This document shows, in pieces, positions 41,397-53,930 of a stretch of 64,000 bases of DNA (its first letter is position 1; each line of letters opens with the position of its first letter). The position numbers were made by a program, and so were the translations under genes. The notes beneath the pieces were generated by a model. The model was not told the origin of the DNA. It ran no database searches and worked only from the letters and a program-made list of their open reading frames with translations. Location of the stretch: positions 114,113,094 to 114,177,093 of the forward strand of contig NC_089225.1 of the NCBI RefSeq assembly GCF_963924675.1. Reading direction: 5' to 3'. This stretch comes from Phocoena phocoena. Taxonomy: Eukaryota > Chordata > Mammalia > Artiodactyla > Phocoenidae.

Positions 41397-41802
41397 AGTA
41401 AGTCCTTTTTTATTCAGCAAAGGGCGACTGGGGCAGGTGTCTGTCCTGTGCAAACCACGCTCGTGGCCACCTGATACCTGATCCTAGTTGCCATAGTGAT
41501 GGCTGCAAGCAGGTCTCAGTCCGGCCACACTCAAGGGGAGAGGATTGTGCAAGGCTGTGACTCACGGGGGTCACGTCACGCTGTGTGACACATGGAAAGG
41601 GAGGGGGTGTTGACTCAAGGGGTATTTTGCTGGGAGGGGCACAGGGAGAGCAAGGAGCCGGAGGGGAGGGGTCTGGGCGACAGTGGTAGGTAAGGCTGAA
41701 GCCACGAGCATACCCGGTGGAGGAATCCTGACTGCATTGCATAAACAGAGGGAGCCAGTCATTGTTTTTAACATTGATATGAAGGTAGGTAGACAGTGGG
41801 AC
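41397..41802. other. Intergenic, no recognised feature
   Basis: Nothing recognised. Confidence 0.4.
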
Positions 41803-42242
41803 TGTAACACGGAAGAACCTCTGTATTTTATCGCAAGTTCAGCACTGAAGGGACGTTGCCTAGAAGCTTAAATGACACATAATGGCCCATCTCTGGGAAC
41901 CCTGCCTCCCAGGTAATGAGCATTAAGCTAAAATACCTTTGCTGAGCTCACAGGAAACATCCTGACCAGGCCCACCTATAAGTGACCTCAGACAGGAAGA
42001 AATTAACACATGCCCTCGGGAGGCAGACCGGAAGCAGGAAGTGTTCGATTTTACCCCCTCCCCTCTGAGTATAAAAGAAGCCCGAATTCTAACTGGGGGA
42101 AGACGGCTCTTTGGGACACGAGTCCACCATCTCCTCGGTCTGCTGGCTTCCAAATAAAGTCCCTATTTCCTGCCCCAACACCTGGTCTCTTGATTTATTG
42201 GTCTGCCATGAGGCGAGCAGTACAAGCTTGGAGTCCATAACA
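41803..42242 (+). mobile_element. Solo LTR of an ERV1-like endogenous retrovirus
   Basis: The 440-bp element starts TGTAACAC and ends ATAACA (TG...CA). It is flanked by the 4-bp duplication GGAC (41799-41802 and 42243-42246), the duplication size usual for ERV1. TATAAAAG lies at 42070-42077 and AATAAA at 42153-42158, giving a clear U3-R-U5 layout. No internal sequence remains, so it arose by recombination between two LTRs. Confidence 0.85.
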
Positions 42243-43904
42243 GGACTGGGCCAGAAATATGACTCCCTTGGGTTATGGAACCTCCAAAGGAGGAGCCCCC
42301 CACCCCTGCCCATGGAGTCCAGTCCAAGTGGCCTGGGCAGCTCCCATCGCTGTCCTGACCTGGCCACATTCTTGCAGTAGTAGTGTCGGGTAGAACCCGT
42401 GGCTTCAGATTACTTCCCCGCGTCATCCAGACCTTCGGGAAGTGAGCTAATCAGACTCTGGCAGCTGGATTTTCTGGCCCCCCTGGGATAGGGCTCTGTT
42501 GTTTACCCGGGTGAGGCATCCATCCCACCATGGAAGTCTTTAGGTTCACCGTGCTTCCAGGAATTTCAATCACATCTCGGTCTGGGGCTCTCTGCTCCCC
42601 CCAGACAGGTTTCGCTTACAAGGACAACTTCCATCAACCAAACATTCCTGCCACAGAGAGATGCCCTTGGACGAGGCACTGGCATTTTCACTCCTTTCTC
42701 CTGGGCGCCCCCGTGGAAAGAGAACAGGCTTTCTTCCTGATCCCAAGCTTATCTTTGACACACATGTTTATCCGCGGGCTAGCCAAATGCAAACTAGCCT
42801 TTGCCAAGAGGAAAAGAATGCATAGCAAATGGGAGAGGTGGGGGAAATCAAGACGATTTCAGCGCTTACTTCTCAAGCATTCTTAAAATAACAAAGAGGT
42901 TTTGGGAACCAAAACGAGAATCTTCTAGTTCTTTGTTTATTCTTATAATTTGCCTACTTGGCATATTCAGAAGGTCCAGGATAATTGCAAATGTCTCCTT
43001 CCCCCATTTCATTTGTGTCCCCCCCAATGGAAATACTGTTATTATTCAGTCATGATAAATATAATACATTTTTGACAAAAAATTGGTTGAACTTTACAGA
43101 AGTGTATAACGTAAAAAAATGCAAGTCCTCCACGATCCTACCGTTATCTAGTTAACCACAATTAACAACGGTTGATGTGTTTGTTTGTGTAAGTGAATTC
43201 ATTTTATGTAACTGAAATCCTCTCCATATTTGCTTTGCGCACTGTTTAATTTACTGACTATATCTTGGACATCTTTCTACATGCAGGGACAGCATTTTAA
43301 GGTTCTGTTTTGGCATTAACTAAACTTACAGATGAAATAAAAATTAGGGACGTGGATTTTTACCTGATTGTGGGAATTTTTTCTTCAGATTTTACTTCCT
43401 CTTGCTAATGTTCAGAGTTCAGAGAAAGAGAGAACACAGTTTGACTCAAAATGCATCACAAACAAGCCAGAAGAATTTTCTGATTTGTAAAAACTTTTCT
43501 GCCTAATTTTTTAAAAAAATGAGTGGGGCTAGAAGTGATGATAAATTGGACCCTTCCCACTTTCCACTCACCTCCCTCATGTCTGATCTGACAGACTCGG
43601 GAGAGCGGGAGGGAGGATGGTATGACAGGTGGGGTCTGCTCCCAGGTAGTGGCTTTCCGAATAGATGCAGCGCTCGGGCTCAGGGGCCGGGCAGAGGCTG
43701 GAGCTGCTGCAGGTGGAGACACATCTGAGCAGATGGCAGGATGTCCTGAGGCCTCCTTGGGGTGGGGCCCCAGGAACCCATGCAGAAGAATCTGGGAGAA
43801 GCTGTTTAAATAGAGGCTTCCTTGAGCCCCGTTCATGCTGAGAGGAAGGCAACATGAATAAGTCCATTCCAACCCTTTCTAACAGTTGCGTAATATCCCA
43901 CTAC
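42243..43904. other. Intergenic; L1-like remnant near 43080-43320, otherwise no recognised feature
   Basis: The phrase 'atatcttggacatctttcta' at 43260-43280 is typical of reversed L1 ORF2. An open frame at 42530-42886 (118 codons) has no recognisable domain. Confidence 0.45.
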
Positions 43905-44133
43905 GTAAACGTTTCTTCGTTCATTCATGCAACGTGTGTACTGAGCGTCTCAAGAGTGACCATCCCTGTTCCAAGATTTGGGAATGCAGTGGGGAACCAC
44001 AGGGACAGATGTGCTCGTCCTTCTGGAAGGTGTATGTCACGGTGTGTGGGAGGGTGACCGGAAACGAGTGAATAACACTTGCAGAATATTAGTGGGTGCC
44101 GTGGGTAAGAATAAAGCAGCAAAGTGGGTCAGG

Positions 44134-44173
<40 letters not shown>

Positions 44174-44465
44174 GGGAGAGGTGCAAGGTGTTGATTTTAA
44201 ATAGGACAGCCAGCGAAAGCCTCTGAGGGGTCACATTTGAGCCAAGACCTAAGGAAGCTGTGGTGGTGAGCGGGTGAGAGAGCAGATTCCAGGAGAAAGG
44301 CACCCCAGACATATAGCAGAGCATGTGCAAAGGCCCCAAGGTGAGGGCGTGGCCGAAAAACAGTCAAGAGTCCTCTGTAGTCAGGGTGACTGAGCGAGGG
44401 ACAGAGCTATAGGAGTTAAGGTCAGGGGGTAAATGGACAGGCCACACAGGGTCTTAAAGGCAACT
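43905..44465 (-). mobile_element. L2 LINE 3' region with internal (TG)n expansion
   Basis: The reversed L2 order is visible: 'gtgtactgagcgtctcaaga', 'gggaatgcagtggggaacca', 'gaggggtcacatttgagcca', 'gcagagcatgtgcaaaggcc', 'cacacagggtcttaaaggca'. A (TG)n tract of about 34 bp lies at 44137-44170. Confidence 0.65.
44137..44170 (+). repeat. (TG)n microsatellite
   Basis: About 17 uninterrupted TG units inside the L2 fragment. Confidence 0.93.
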
Positions 44466-45460
44466 TTTGACATAAAATAAACACATATTAAAAGAGTACA
44501 ACTTGATAATTTTTTACACGTATAACTCGTAAAATCACCACCACAGTCAAGATATGGACATATCCATCACCACTAAAAATTTCTCTGTGCCCCTAGTAAC
44601 CCTGCAACCCTTCCCTCCCACTTCTCCCAGGCTAGTATAGATCTTTTTCTTTTTTTCAAATGGGTATCCAGTTGTTCCAGGATCGTTTGTGAAAGCTTTC
44701 ACCACTGAATTATCTCTGCACCTTTATCACAAGTCAGCTGCCCGTATATATGTCGGTCTGTTTCCAGACATTCCGTCCTGTTGCGCTGACCCGTCTCTAT
44801 GCCTACATCACAGCATCTTGGTTACTTTGTAAGTCTTGGAACCACGTAGCATTAGTCCTCTGACTTTGTTCTTCTTTTTAAAGTTGTTTGGGCTCTTCTA
44901 ATCCCTTTACATTTCCATACGAATTTTAGAATCAGCTTGCCATTTTCTTTGAAAGATCCTGCCAGGATTTCCGACTGGGATTGCACTGACGATATAGATC
45001 AAAATGAGGAGAGCTGATATCTTGACCGCACTGAGCCCTCCAGCCCGTGGACATGGGGTATTACTCCATTTCTCAGTCCTTTCATTTCTCTCAGCAATGT
45101 TTCGTGGTTTTCAGAGAGCAGGTTTTACACAGTCAGATCTGTCCCAAAATATTTCATATTTTTTGAGGCTATTGTAAATGGTTTTTTTTTTTTTTTTTTT
45201 GCGCTATGCGGGCCTCTCACTGCTGTGGCCTCTCCCACTGCGGAGCACAGGCTCCGGACGCGCAGGCTCAGCAGCCATGGCTCACGGGCCCAGCCACTCC
45301 GCGGCATGTGGGATCTTCCCGGACCGGGGCACGAACCCGCGTCCCCTGCATCGGCAGGCAGACTCTCAACCACTGCGCCACCAGGGAAGCCCGTAAACGG
45401 TTTTTTTTTTAAATTTCAACTTCCAAATGGTTGTTTCCAGGATATGAAAAAACAGTTTCT
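44466..45460 (-). mobile_element. Old L1 ORF2 fragment, split by a SINE
   Basis: Reversed L1 sequence includes 'acaacttgataattttttac', 'acatcacagcatcttggtta', 'ccttctaatccctt'-like text and 'gggattgcactgacgatata'. The young SINE at 45192-45392 interrupts it, and the L1 resumes at 45393. Confidence 0.75.
45192..45392 (-). mobile_element. CHR-type SINE (young subfamily) inside L1
   Basis: Full-length reversed copy with poly-T start. The flanking duplication GTAAATGGTTTTTTTT (from 45174) and GTAAACGGTTTTTTTT (from 45393) differs by one base. Confidence 0.92.
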
Positions 45461-46264
45461 TTTGCTATGTTGATTTTGTACCCTCCTGGGAGAAGGGCCA
45501 GGTCTGGGTGGAGCCCAAGCCCAGTGGGTTCTGGTCACAGCCTCACCTGAGTGGCCCTCTGGGAGCAGGTACTGTCCTCCATGAAGCTGAGACTTTGTTT
45601 TTCCCAACCGGGGGCCTCGCTAGAAACAGTGCGTGTTTTTCATGGTGTATCATTTCAAGAGGATTCACAGTGTGGCGTAGACAGGAAGTTGGGTGTAGAG
45701 TTCTAGCACACACTTGGGACCTCTGGTCTGTGGTGACCTTGAGGGGTTGGTTCAAGGCCCCAAGGAGGAGGTTTAGGGATGCAGCTGCTCAGGGGGCTCT
45801 GGGGTGCCGAGAGCACAGCCTGGATGTCCACGCTCCCCTCCTGGAAGGTAATCAAGCCTGGCCCGCGTGTCCTACACCGGCCACGTCGCCGGGGAGCCCT
45901 GAACCCTTTAATTACGGACAGCAGCTCCTTTGGCTTCCACAGGCCGGGAGTGGCGGGGGTGGGGTCCTCTCAGAAAATGCTGGAAAATGTGACTTTTCTC
46001 TCTCCCTCACCCCTCAGGGATGCAGTTCCCCTGAGAAGCATGCAGAGGTCTTTGCTGGCAGCTAAAGAGTCCTGATGCTGTGGCTGCGTTTGGGTCTGAT
46101 GGGCTGTGGGAAATGACATTGAGTGCACCCCACAGCCATCCCTTTCGGTCCAACCACCTTTGCCAGGGCTGCACCTCTGTCACCCTGCTCCCGCCCCCAA
46201 CCCCACTCTGCCAAGCATCCTCCAACCAGACCAACTCTTCCTATTTCTTTCTTTTTTTTCTGGG
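45461..46264. other. Intergenic, no recognised feature
   Basis: Nothing recognised. Confidence 0.4.
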
Positions 46265-46490
46265 CTATTTTTTTAAAAATTTTTATTGGAGTCTAGTTGA
46301 TTTACAATGTTGTGTTAGTTTCAGGGGTACAGCAAAGTGAATCTGTTATCCATATACATCTATCCACACTTTTCGAGATTCTTCTCCCATATAGGTCATT
46401 ACAGAGTATTGAGAAGAGTTCCCTGTGCTACACAGTAGGTCCTTATTAGTTATCTATTTTATATATGGTAGTGTGTACATGTCAGTTCTT
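46265..46490 (-). mobile_element. L1 3' UTR fragment
   Basis: Reversed L1 3' end with 'attggagtctagttgattta' and 'aggtcattacagagtattga', collinear with 22665-22970. Confidence 0.85.
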
Positions 46491-47669
46491 TTCAACGCAC
46501 TCCCCTGCCACTACCTCTGTGAGCCGGGCACCTGGGCCCCTCGCTGTCGCCCACGTCTCTGCTCAACTCTGCTCCCTGGGGAGCTTCTGCCCCAGGTGAG
46601 CTGATGCATAGCCTGTCGTCTATATCACCCACCCCCTGCATCCTGCTACATCCTAGATCTAAACTCTGTCTCAGCCTACGAACAAGAGCCCCCGGTACAG
46701 TACGCTGGAGCTTCAGAGGAGACCCGAGTGGGCACTTTGCAAACCAAGACGCTGTTTCCAGAGGGGCAGCAGCCCAGCGTGGGAGAAGTAGGGTGAGGCT
46801 CAAAGGGAGGGTCATCAGATCAGCTGGGGCAGTGTGGTGGGCGAGGGGAGGGGTGTGAAGAGGGAAAAGGGGGAGTCCTAAGGACAGGACCGGCAGGTGT
46901 GCAGAGGCTCAGGACGGGCGCGCTGAATCGCGTCCGCATCAGGAGCGGCTGGCGGCTGCTGGTCCCGGGTCCCTGATGCTGGTGTGGGGTCCTCGCCATG
47001 CTTTCCCAGATTTATTTCAATCTCCCCAGGAACGTGGACTTGTCAAGCGCTCTTCAGAATGACCTGGCAGGTTTTCCCCAGTGGACGCCACCCTGATTAA
47101 AAGGAAAATTGAAAATCTTCACACCTTCTGCTTCACCACAATCAGGACTGTGAGCCCTGGAAATCTCTCAGTCTCACAGCCTTCCACAGGGTGGGAATGG
47201 CAGCAGGTCAGAAACTCGAGGGTGGGGAAGGTGAGGATCTAGGTGCCAACAACACAAGGGGCCTTGAGCCCCTGGGTCTGTTTCCTTTGAACAGAACCCC
47301 CTCGGAGGCGTCCCCGGGACACTGGGGTTCACGGCCGGGGAGCACCAGCTCCCCTGAGGCTGAGTTTTGCTGCTACAAAGGCAGTTTGGGGATGGCCCCT
47401 GAAGACCCCACCCCTTTGGCCCTGTGTAATTCCAGCCCTTGAGTGATGCAGGCCCGTGCCTTGTTTCTGAACAAGAAAGGACAGTACAAGGAATGGGATA
47501 CCCCTTCCGAGCTTGTTTGCAGGACTCCAGCTTCTGTCTTGCTTGCCCTCTTGAGCTCTGATGCATTATTTTCTAAGGAAGCCGCCTGCCCTGCTGTGAG
47601 CTGTCCAGCAGAGGGAACAAAGGGTGGACTCCGGCTGACAGCCTGCAAGGAGCCGAGTCTGGGCAACGA
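46491..47669. other. Intergenic, no recognised feature
   Basis: Nothing recognised. Confidence 0.4.
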
Positions 47670-48069
47670 CCACGTGAGTGAGTGTGAAAGTGGACCACCT
47701 CCCAGCTGAGCCTTCCGGTGAGATCACAGCCCCAGCCGACTATTCTACTGCAGCCTCACGAGAGATCCCAAGCCAGAGGCACCCACTTAGCCGGCCATCC
47801 AGTCCAACCTCCACATGGCCCCTCCCCCAGAACGATCCAGAATCCAAATCGGATCCCATCCCTGCCCTGCCGCTAACAGCCTCACAAGGCTGCCCGTGGC
47901 CCACAGCAGAGTGGCCACCTGACCGCAGCGGCCGGGGAAGCCCCCGTTCCTGCTGTCCGCCTGCCACATTCAGGTGCTGGATAAATCTCTGTGCGTGACA
48001 GACGAAGTGATTCCTGGGAATAACCGTGGGGAGAAACCCCGTACCTACGTGGAGAAGCACAGAACAACT
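47670..48069 (+). repeat. Possible MLT1-type LTR remnant (about 47670-47790) and unassigned sequence
   Basis: The order 'gtgaaagtggaccacctccc', 'gagccttccggtgagatcac', 'tgcagcctcacgagagatcc' resembles the middle of an MLT1-type LTR. The rest is unassigned. Confidence 0.35.
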
Positions 48070-48310
48070 TAGAGACATTAAAGAACTCTTACATAGACGT
48101 AAAGACACACTCTGCTTAAGGCTGGAATAACAAAATGCATACCAATATTAATTCTTTCCTAAATTAATGTATAGCTTTTTAACAGAATTCTACAACAATC
48201 TCAGTGAACTTTCAGATGGACTTCAGAGCAAAGCTGTAAAGTTTAAACAAACTGATTTATAATTATTGTTATAAAACAATAATTACATCTTCGAAAAGTC
48301 ATGAGGAATG
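48070..48310. promoter_or_regulatory. A/T-rich non-repeat stretch with TAATTA palindrome, candidate regulatory element
   Basis: The stretch has several homeodomain-core motifs and a perfect 11-bp inverted repeat with a 4-nt spacer at 48260-48285 (TAATTATTGTT / AACAATAATTA). It does not match a repeat I know. Confidence 0.3.
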
Positions 48311-49739
48311 ACCAGCCCCAGCAGATGTTAAAGCATTGGAATAATGCAGTAGTGAGCCTTGCGCAATACTGGCGTGAACGTAAACTTCTAGGGCAGTGGG
48401 ACAGAACAGGTGATCCAGAACCCAAAACTGGTACACCAGGAAACTCAGCTTCTGCTGCGAAGCCACCCCAAGTCAATTGGGAGCAGACATTTAGTCAATA
48501 AATGATGCTGTAAGAAACGATACTGAGATAACCAGTTAGGTATTTGGAACAAAATTTGAAATTTTATTTTTCACCTCACAGGGTTTTACAGGGGGAAAAA
48601 GTAGAAGAAAAAAAATGCAGAAATGCAGTAAATTTAACCACTGAGGGAGCCAGGAAGGAGATCTTGTCAGGGCTGCAGGCTCTGAATCTGGCCCAGCCTG
48701 GGAGTAGGGGGGTGCTGTGGGGGGAGAGAAGGAAGAAAGACAGATCTTGACATGACTCCCCAAGCCTGTGATAACTGACTGACTTAAATACGAATACATT
48801 TCTAACTTACCGGTTTGAAATGAAGGTTCGGGGGCAATATTTAGGAAAAATACGATACTAAAAAGGAACCCTTCTTTTTAATAAACAAGTGCTCCCATCA
48901 GTGTGTAAGGAGCAAAGTTTTGGAAGAAGCTGTACGTCCAGTGCATTTATACTTTTCATGTTAGGCAGGTGCCTCGTGACTCCTCCATAAGGAACAATCC
49001 CCACTTCATCCAGATAAATTACTCGCCGCCTGCACTGCTGATTTCTGTGGGCGGGTATTTGCCATTCGCGTCTTGGTTCGTGTGAGCGCGTTTCCGCAGC
49101 GTGGACTCCCGGGCATGGAGTCGCGGGGTCGTAGGGAACACATTGGTCAGTTTCCCCTGCGGTCGCACCAACTGACCCCGCCTCGCGCAGTCCTCCTGTT
49201 GCCCCGTCCCCGTCCTCCCGGGGTTGGGGGCGGTGGCGGCCTTGGTGGGCGGGCAGGGTAGCAGAGGTGTTTCGTCTGGTTGTACTCTGGCTACTGGCGC
49301 GATTGGGCGCTGCTGTCATGTTCTGATTAGCCAGTGGGATCCCTGGCGTTTAGTTTAAATTCACCACTTACACTCACACGGGATTGATCTTGGTTTCTCA
49401 TCAACGTCTTCTTTGCCTGTTTTCCACATAGGCTGGGCCAGTGTCCTAACTTGAACCGGGAGGTCGCCCTCCTTCTACATGTGCAGAAATGACCACACGT
49501 TCCAGAGAACAGGCAGTGTCTACCCCTCCGGCTTCCCCACACAGACATCTGTCCAGCACACACTTGGTGTCAGTACAGGGACAGTCTCTCCATGGGCCAC
49601 ATGAACTCTGACATTCTGAGAATCACCACCAAAACCTCCAAGAAGGAGCTGGTCTCCTCCCTGCTTTCTCTGCTCAGACTTTAAATGTCCTGCTGACTCA
49701 GTTTCAGCAGGGCTTGTCCACTAAATGCTCCAATTTATA
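48311..49739. other. Intergenic; possible G+C-shifted L1 remnant at 49010-49330, otherwise nothing recognised
   Basis: Text such as 'gtttcccctgcggtcgcacc' near 49150 suggests a very old reversed L1 copy unusually rich in CpG. The call is weak. Confidence 0.3.
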
Positions 49740-50336
49740 AAGACCGTTTTCCAGAATTAGTAAAACTGCGATATCTGTGTTTCCGTTAGAACCTCACGCT
49801 CACAGTAGGAAAATTAGAATAACCCCTAAAAATGAGAATAAAATGATAATATAAACACCAGCCACCCCATCCCCCAGGTTATCACCAGTGATTTTGGGTG
49901 TGTATTTACCCAGACTTCGATTTTTACTCCTTTTATAAACCCGATGCCCCACGTTGCGTAATTGCGTACTCCTTATTTTGCTTTGTAGCAGGCGTTTTTC
50001 CTCTTAGGCTATATTCTGAGCAACTTTGCAAGTCGATCAGCTGCATTTACATCATGATTTTTAGGGTGTCTGGTACCCTTCGTGTGGATGTACCGTGATT
50101 TATGCCATCCCTCATTTAGGCTGTTTCCAGGCTTTTATAGTTGTGAACAATGTTACAGGTCTTTGACTACTCGTCTGCTCGGTTCCTTTTCATGGTTTTC
50201 TAAAGACAAACGGCTGCGTAAAGCCATTTTCCCCACGTATCACCAGGTGGTCCTGAGCGTGTTCCACTTCTCATTCCTACAAGCAGCATGAACACACATC
50301 AGACCTTCCGGCCGGTGCGACAGACAGAGAGCTACG
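49740..50336 (-). mobile_element. Diverged L1 fragment
   Basis: Reversed L1-like phrases include 'gtttccaggcttttatagtt', 'gtgaacaatgttacaggtct' and 'gttccacttctcattcctac'. Confidence 0.5.
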
Positions 50337-50349
50337 CCATTGCTGTCTT

Positions 50350-50542
50350 TTCGGTACACGGGCCTCTCACTGCTGTGGCCTCTCCCGTTGCGGAGCACAG
50401 GCTCTGGACGCGCACGCTCAGCGGCCACGGCTCACGGGCCCAGCCGCTCTGCGGCATGTGGGATCTTCCCGGACCGGGGCACGAACCCGTGTCCCCTGCA
50501 TCGGCAGGCGGACCCCCAGCCACTGCGCCACCAGGGAAGCCC
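50350..50542 (-). mobile_element. CHR-type SINE (young subfamily), short or lost tail
   Basis: The reversed copy has almost no poly-T. The duplication is CCATTGCTGTCTT (50337-50349) and CCATTGTTGTCTT (50543-50555), one mismatch. Confidence 0.92.
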
Positions 50543-50555
50543 CCATTGTTGTCTT

Positions 50556-51709
50556 AAAAACGATGTTTCATATGTTCATTGGTCTTATTTTTCCAATGTC
50601 CCATTGCTTCTCAGAGCTCTGTCTGGAGAGTTAATGTTTTCTAACCGATTTGAAAGAATTCTCTTTCCACGATGGCTGCAGGGGAGGCATGACGCCTTCT
50701 GCGGGCGACGTCTCACGGGAGGTGAGGATGCAGGAGGCTGGGGCTCTGACTGCTGCCTGGAAACTGCCTCCCAGCCCCTGCGCGTGGGTCCACATCACTC
50801 CAGGGCCAACTGCAAACCTTTAAAACCTGTGTTTTGCATATTCTTTCTGATGCTAGTGAAAACAGCAAGATCTATGAATGTTTTCTGATAAATGTTGACC
50901 AGAGATATTGGGTGAGTCTTTGAAATGGGACTAGAGAACTTCTGACCCATGTCAAGTCAGTCGCCCATCCCCTACCCCGCAAGACCCCTCTCCCTGCCCC
51001 CAAAGTCAGAGTGCTTGGTTGGTGGGCAGTACGGGGTGATTCAGGACCACCCCTCCCCTACTCGGGTTCACCAAGTGGCTCCAGGCTGACGGTGTCCCTG
51101 GGTGGACACTCATTCACTCATCCAGCCAACAACTGCAGACCACTGACTGTTAGGACAGAGGGGACAGAGCCGGGTGCAAGGCCAGGAGCACCTGGCACCT
51201 GCCCACCCCAGCCCCTGACCCCCTGCACCCCCTTCGCCGTGCGTGAGGTGAGGGGAGGTGAGCTCAAGCCCTGGCAGCTTGAAGTCTGTTGTCCCTTAGA
51301 GAGACCCCGAGGCCCTTTCAAGTCTACACCCGTGTCTCCGTCAGCTGCCACCTCCTCTGTGCCTTTTCCTAGGGACCAGTTTGGGGAGAAATTAAACCCA
51401 TGTTATTTCATCTCCTTGTAAACCCTAGCTGTGTTTTCTGATGTGTTTTACTAGAAATAGACTATTTTAAAGCAGACGATGGCATGGATCCAGGGGACTC
51501 TGTGCGTCATCCTGAGAACGCAACCCCAGTTGTGACCATCTCCTCAAAGCCCAGATGTCCTGGGTGGCGACACTGCAGGTCACAATAGACCTCCAGGCAC
51601 AGATGGGGTTCACTTAGTGGATGGCGAGGGTGCGGAGGCTTCACCCCACTGACGGGAACAAGCGTTGTGAGTATTTGTCACCGTGTGCAAGAAACCTTCA
51701 GCAGACGAT
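50556..51709. other. Intergenic, no recognised feature
   Basis: Nothing recognised. Confidence 0.4.
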
Positions 51710-52480
51710 GGACATGGGGGTGTCTTTACACAGAAACTATTAAAAGATAAGTTGTAAACAGGGAAATAGTTTGGGATAAAATTCTCTTGTCTATTTCTGT
51801 TGAAAATGACATAAACACTGAGAAGCTGATATTACATCATTAAACAATAAGCACCCACATAACTACCTCCCGGGCCAAGGACTAGAACATTGCCAGAATT
51901 TCAGGATCCCCCTTGTCCCTCCCCACCGTGGGTCCCTCCCCACTATGGGCCCACACACACTGAGGCCCCTCTCTAATCCCAGCACCACACCCTCTGCCAA
52001 GTGGGGCCATTGCTCAACTTCTAGACAAATAGCGCCCTCCCTCTCCTAGGGTTCTCACCCCGGTTTGCACCCCAAACAGGGAGGCGGTTTGCCGTTCTTG
52101 AGGTTTACGTGAAGGCTTAATCTGTTCTTCCATGTCTTTCTTCTCCCTCCCAGCATCTCGTGTGGGGGATTTATCGGAGTCTAAGCCTGTGGGTAAACGT
52201 CCATTTTCATTGCTGTACGGTACTCCATCAATTGTCAGTTTACTCTGGGTGATATCTGCTTTGTTCTCGATCCCATTGTTGGTGGCGCACACAGTGTGGC
52301 CGTGAGCTTTCCCACACCTGTATCCGGGGCCCAGGGGCGCATCTTTCTAGGTGGACACCCAGGGTGCAATCGCTAGCCATACAGCATGTGTGAGCTCAGC
52401 TTTACTGGATAAAGTCAAACACCCAAGGTGTCCAAGGGTTCCCCATGCCCCATAGACTTGTGTGGGCTTTTACATTCTAG
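51710..52480 (-). mobile_element. Diverged L1 fragment
   Basis: Reversed L1 phrases include 'cattttcattgctgtacggt', 'gtggacacccagggtgcaat' and 'gctttactggataaagtcaa'. Confidence 0.5.
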
Positions 52481-52519
52481 TCACTCAGTAAATTGGCTGG
52501 TGTCGAAGGTTTTCTTTTT

Positions 52520-53930
52520 TTCGATTTCTAAAATTTTTAATTGTGGTAAAACATACTCTCTTGGCCTGTTCGGGCTCTGCTATAACAGAACGGCACAGAC
52601 TGGGGGCTTATGAACAACAAACAGTTCCCACAGTTCTGAGGCTGGAAGTCCAAGATCGAAACAGAGAGGAACCCTGGTCTGGTTCCTGGATGGCCGTCTT
52701 CTCTCTGGGTCCTCACATGGGGGCAGGGATGAGAGAGCTCTCTGGGGTCTCTGTTGTAAAGGCACTCATCCCATTCCTGGGGGCTCCACCCTCGTGACCT
52801 AATCACCTCCCAAAGAGCCCACCTCCTAACACCTCTGTCTCTGTGACGACTCCAGGGACCTCATAATAAGTGGAATCAGTCAGTATTTGTCCTTTGGCGA
52901 CTGGCTTATTTCACTCAGCCTAATGTCCTCAAGCCTCCTCCGTGTTGTAGCAGGTGTCAGGATTTCCTTCCTCTTTAAGGCTGAATGATGCTCCCTTGTG
53001 TGGATGGACTACATTTTGTTGACCCGTTTTTCTGTCAATGACACTTGAGTTGCTTCTACATTTTGACCATTCTGAATAGTGCTGCTGTGAATAAGGGGGT
53101 GCAAATATCTGTTCCAGACCATACTTTCACCTCTTTTTGATGCATGCTTGGCACTGGGGTTGCTGGATCCGGTGGTAAGTCTATGTTTACTTTCTGAGGA
53201 CCCTCCATACTGTTCTCCACAGTGGCTGCACCATTCCGCATTCCCACCAACAGGGCACAAGGGTGCCCCTTTCTCCACATCCTCATGTCTGCTTTTTGAT
53301 AGTGGTTCTCCTGATGGGTATGTTGAAGTTTTAACGTGTGCCTTGGGTAGGTGTCCCTAAAGCAGAGCCTGAGGTGGGTGTTCTTGTGGTTCTAAGGAGA
53401 TGGGAGAGAGGGAAGCAGGAGGGGCAGAAGACGGAGCTGGACAGGAGGTGGTCTAGGTGGGGTCGGGCCCTCCCGGGTCCCACAGGGAGCTCCGGGGTGT
53501 GACCCGCACGAGGAGCTGCTTCCAGCACGAGGTGGAGTCTGGCCTGTCGGTCATACCCTCACGCCAGTTAGCTGTCGACCCCAGTGGGCCCCAAGGTGAG
53601 GTGGCCTCTGCTTGGCCTTAGGTGATCCTCCAGGGAGAAGTCACCTGTGAGTTATCGGCCAGCGTGGGCTGCAGCTGAGGGTCAGTAAGGGGCCCTGACC
53701 TGCTGCAGTTACAATCCCTTGTTGCCAGTGAGGCAGTGCATCCCGCCTGACCCACCCACCGCTGGACCTGCTCTGCTGTGAAGCACCTGTTCACGTACTT
53801 TGCCCACTTTGCGTTGGGGCATCTGTATTTGCTGTTGACTTGTCCTTTCTCTATTCTTTGCCATTGCACACATGGCAAATCTATTCTCCGTGCTTTGGCT
53901 TATTATTGACTTTCAACCCGTAGAATGAAT
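52520..53930 (-). mobile_element. L1 fragment broken by an LTR and by unassigned sequence
   Basis: L1 pieces lie at 52520-52556 ('tttttaattgtggtaaaaca'), 52858-53325 ('tcctttggcgactggcttat', 'accctccatactgttctcca') and about 53770-53930. The first gap holds the MLT1-type LTR. The second (about 53330-53765) holds sequence I cannot assign. Confidence 0.6.
52557..52857 (-). mobile_element. ERVL-MaLR LTR (MLT1-like)
   Basis: The reversed LTR order is 'ggctctgctataacagaacg', 'cagttctgaggctggaagtc', 'gtcctcacatgggggcaggg', 'cctaatcacctcccaaagag'. It lies between L1 segments. Confidence 0.75.

Noticed and set aside
42530..42886. 118-codon plus-strand frame
   Set aside because: No homology recognised, no splice or promoter context, and a size common for chance frames in 64 kb.
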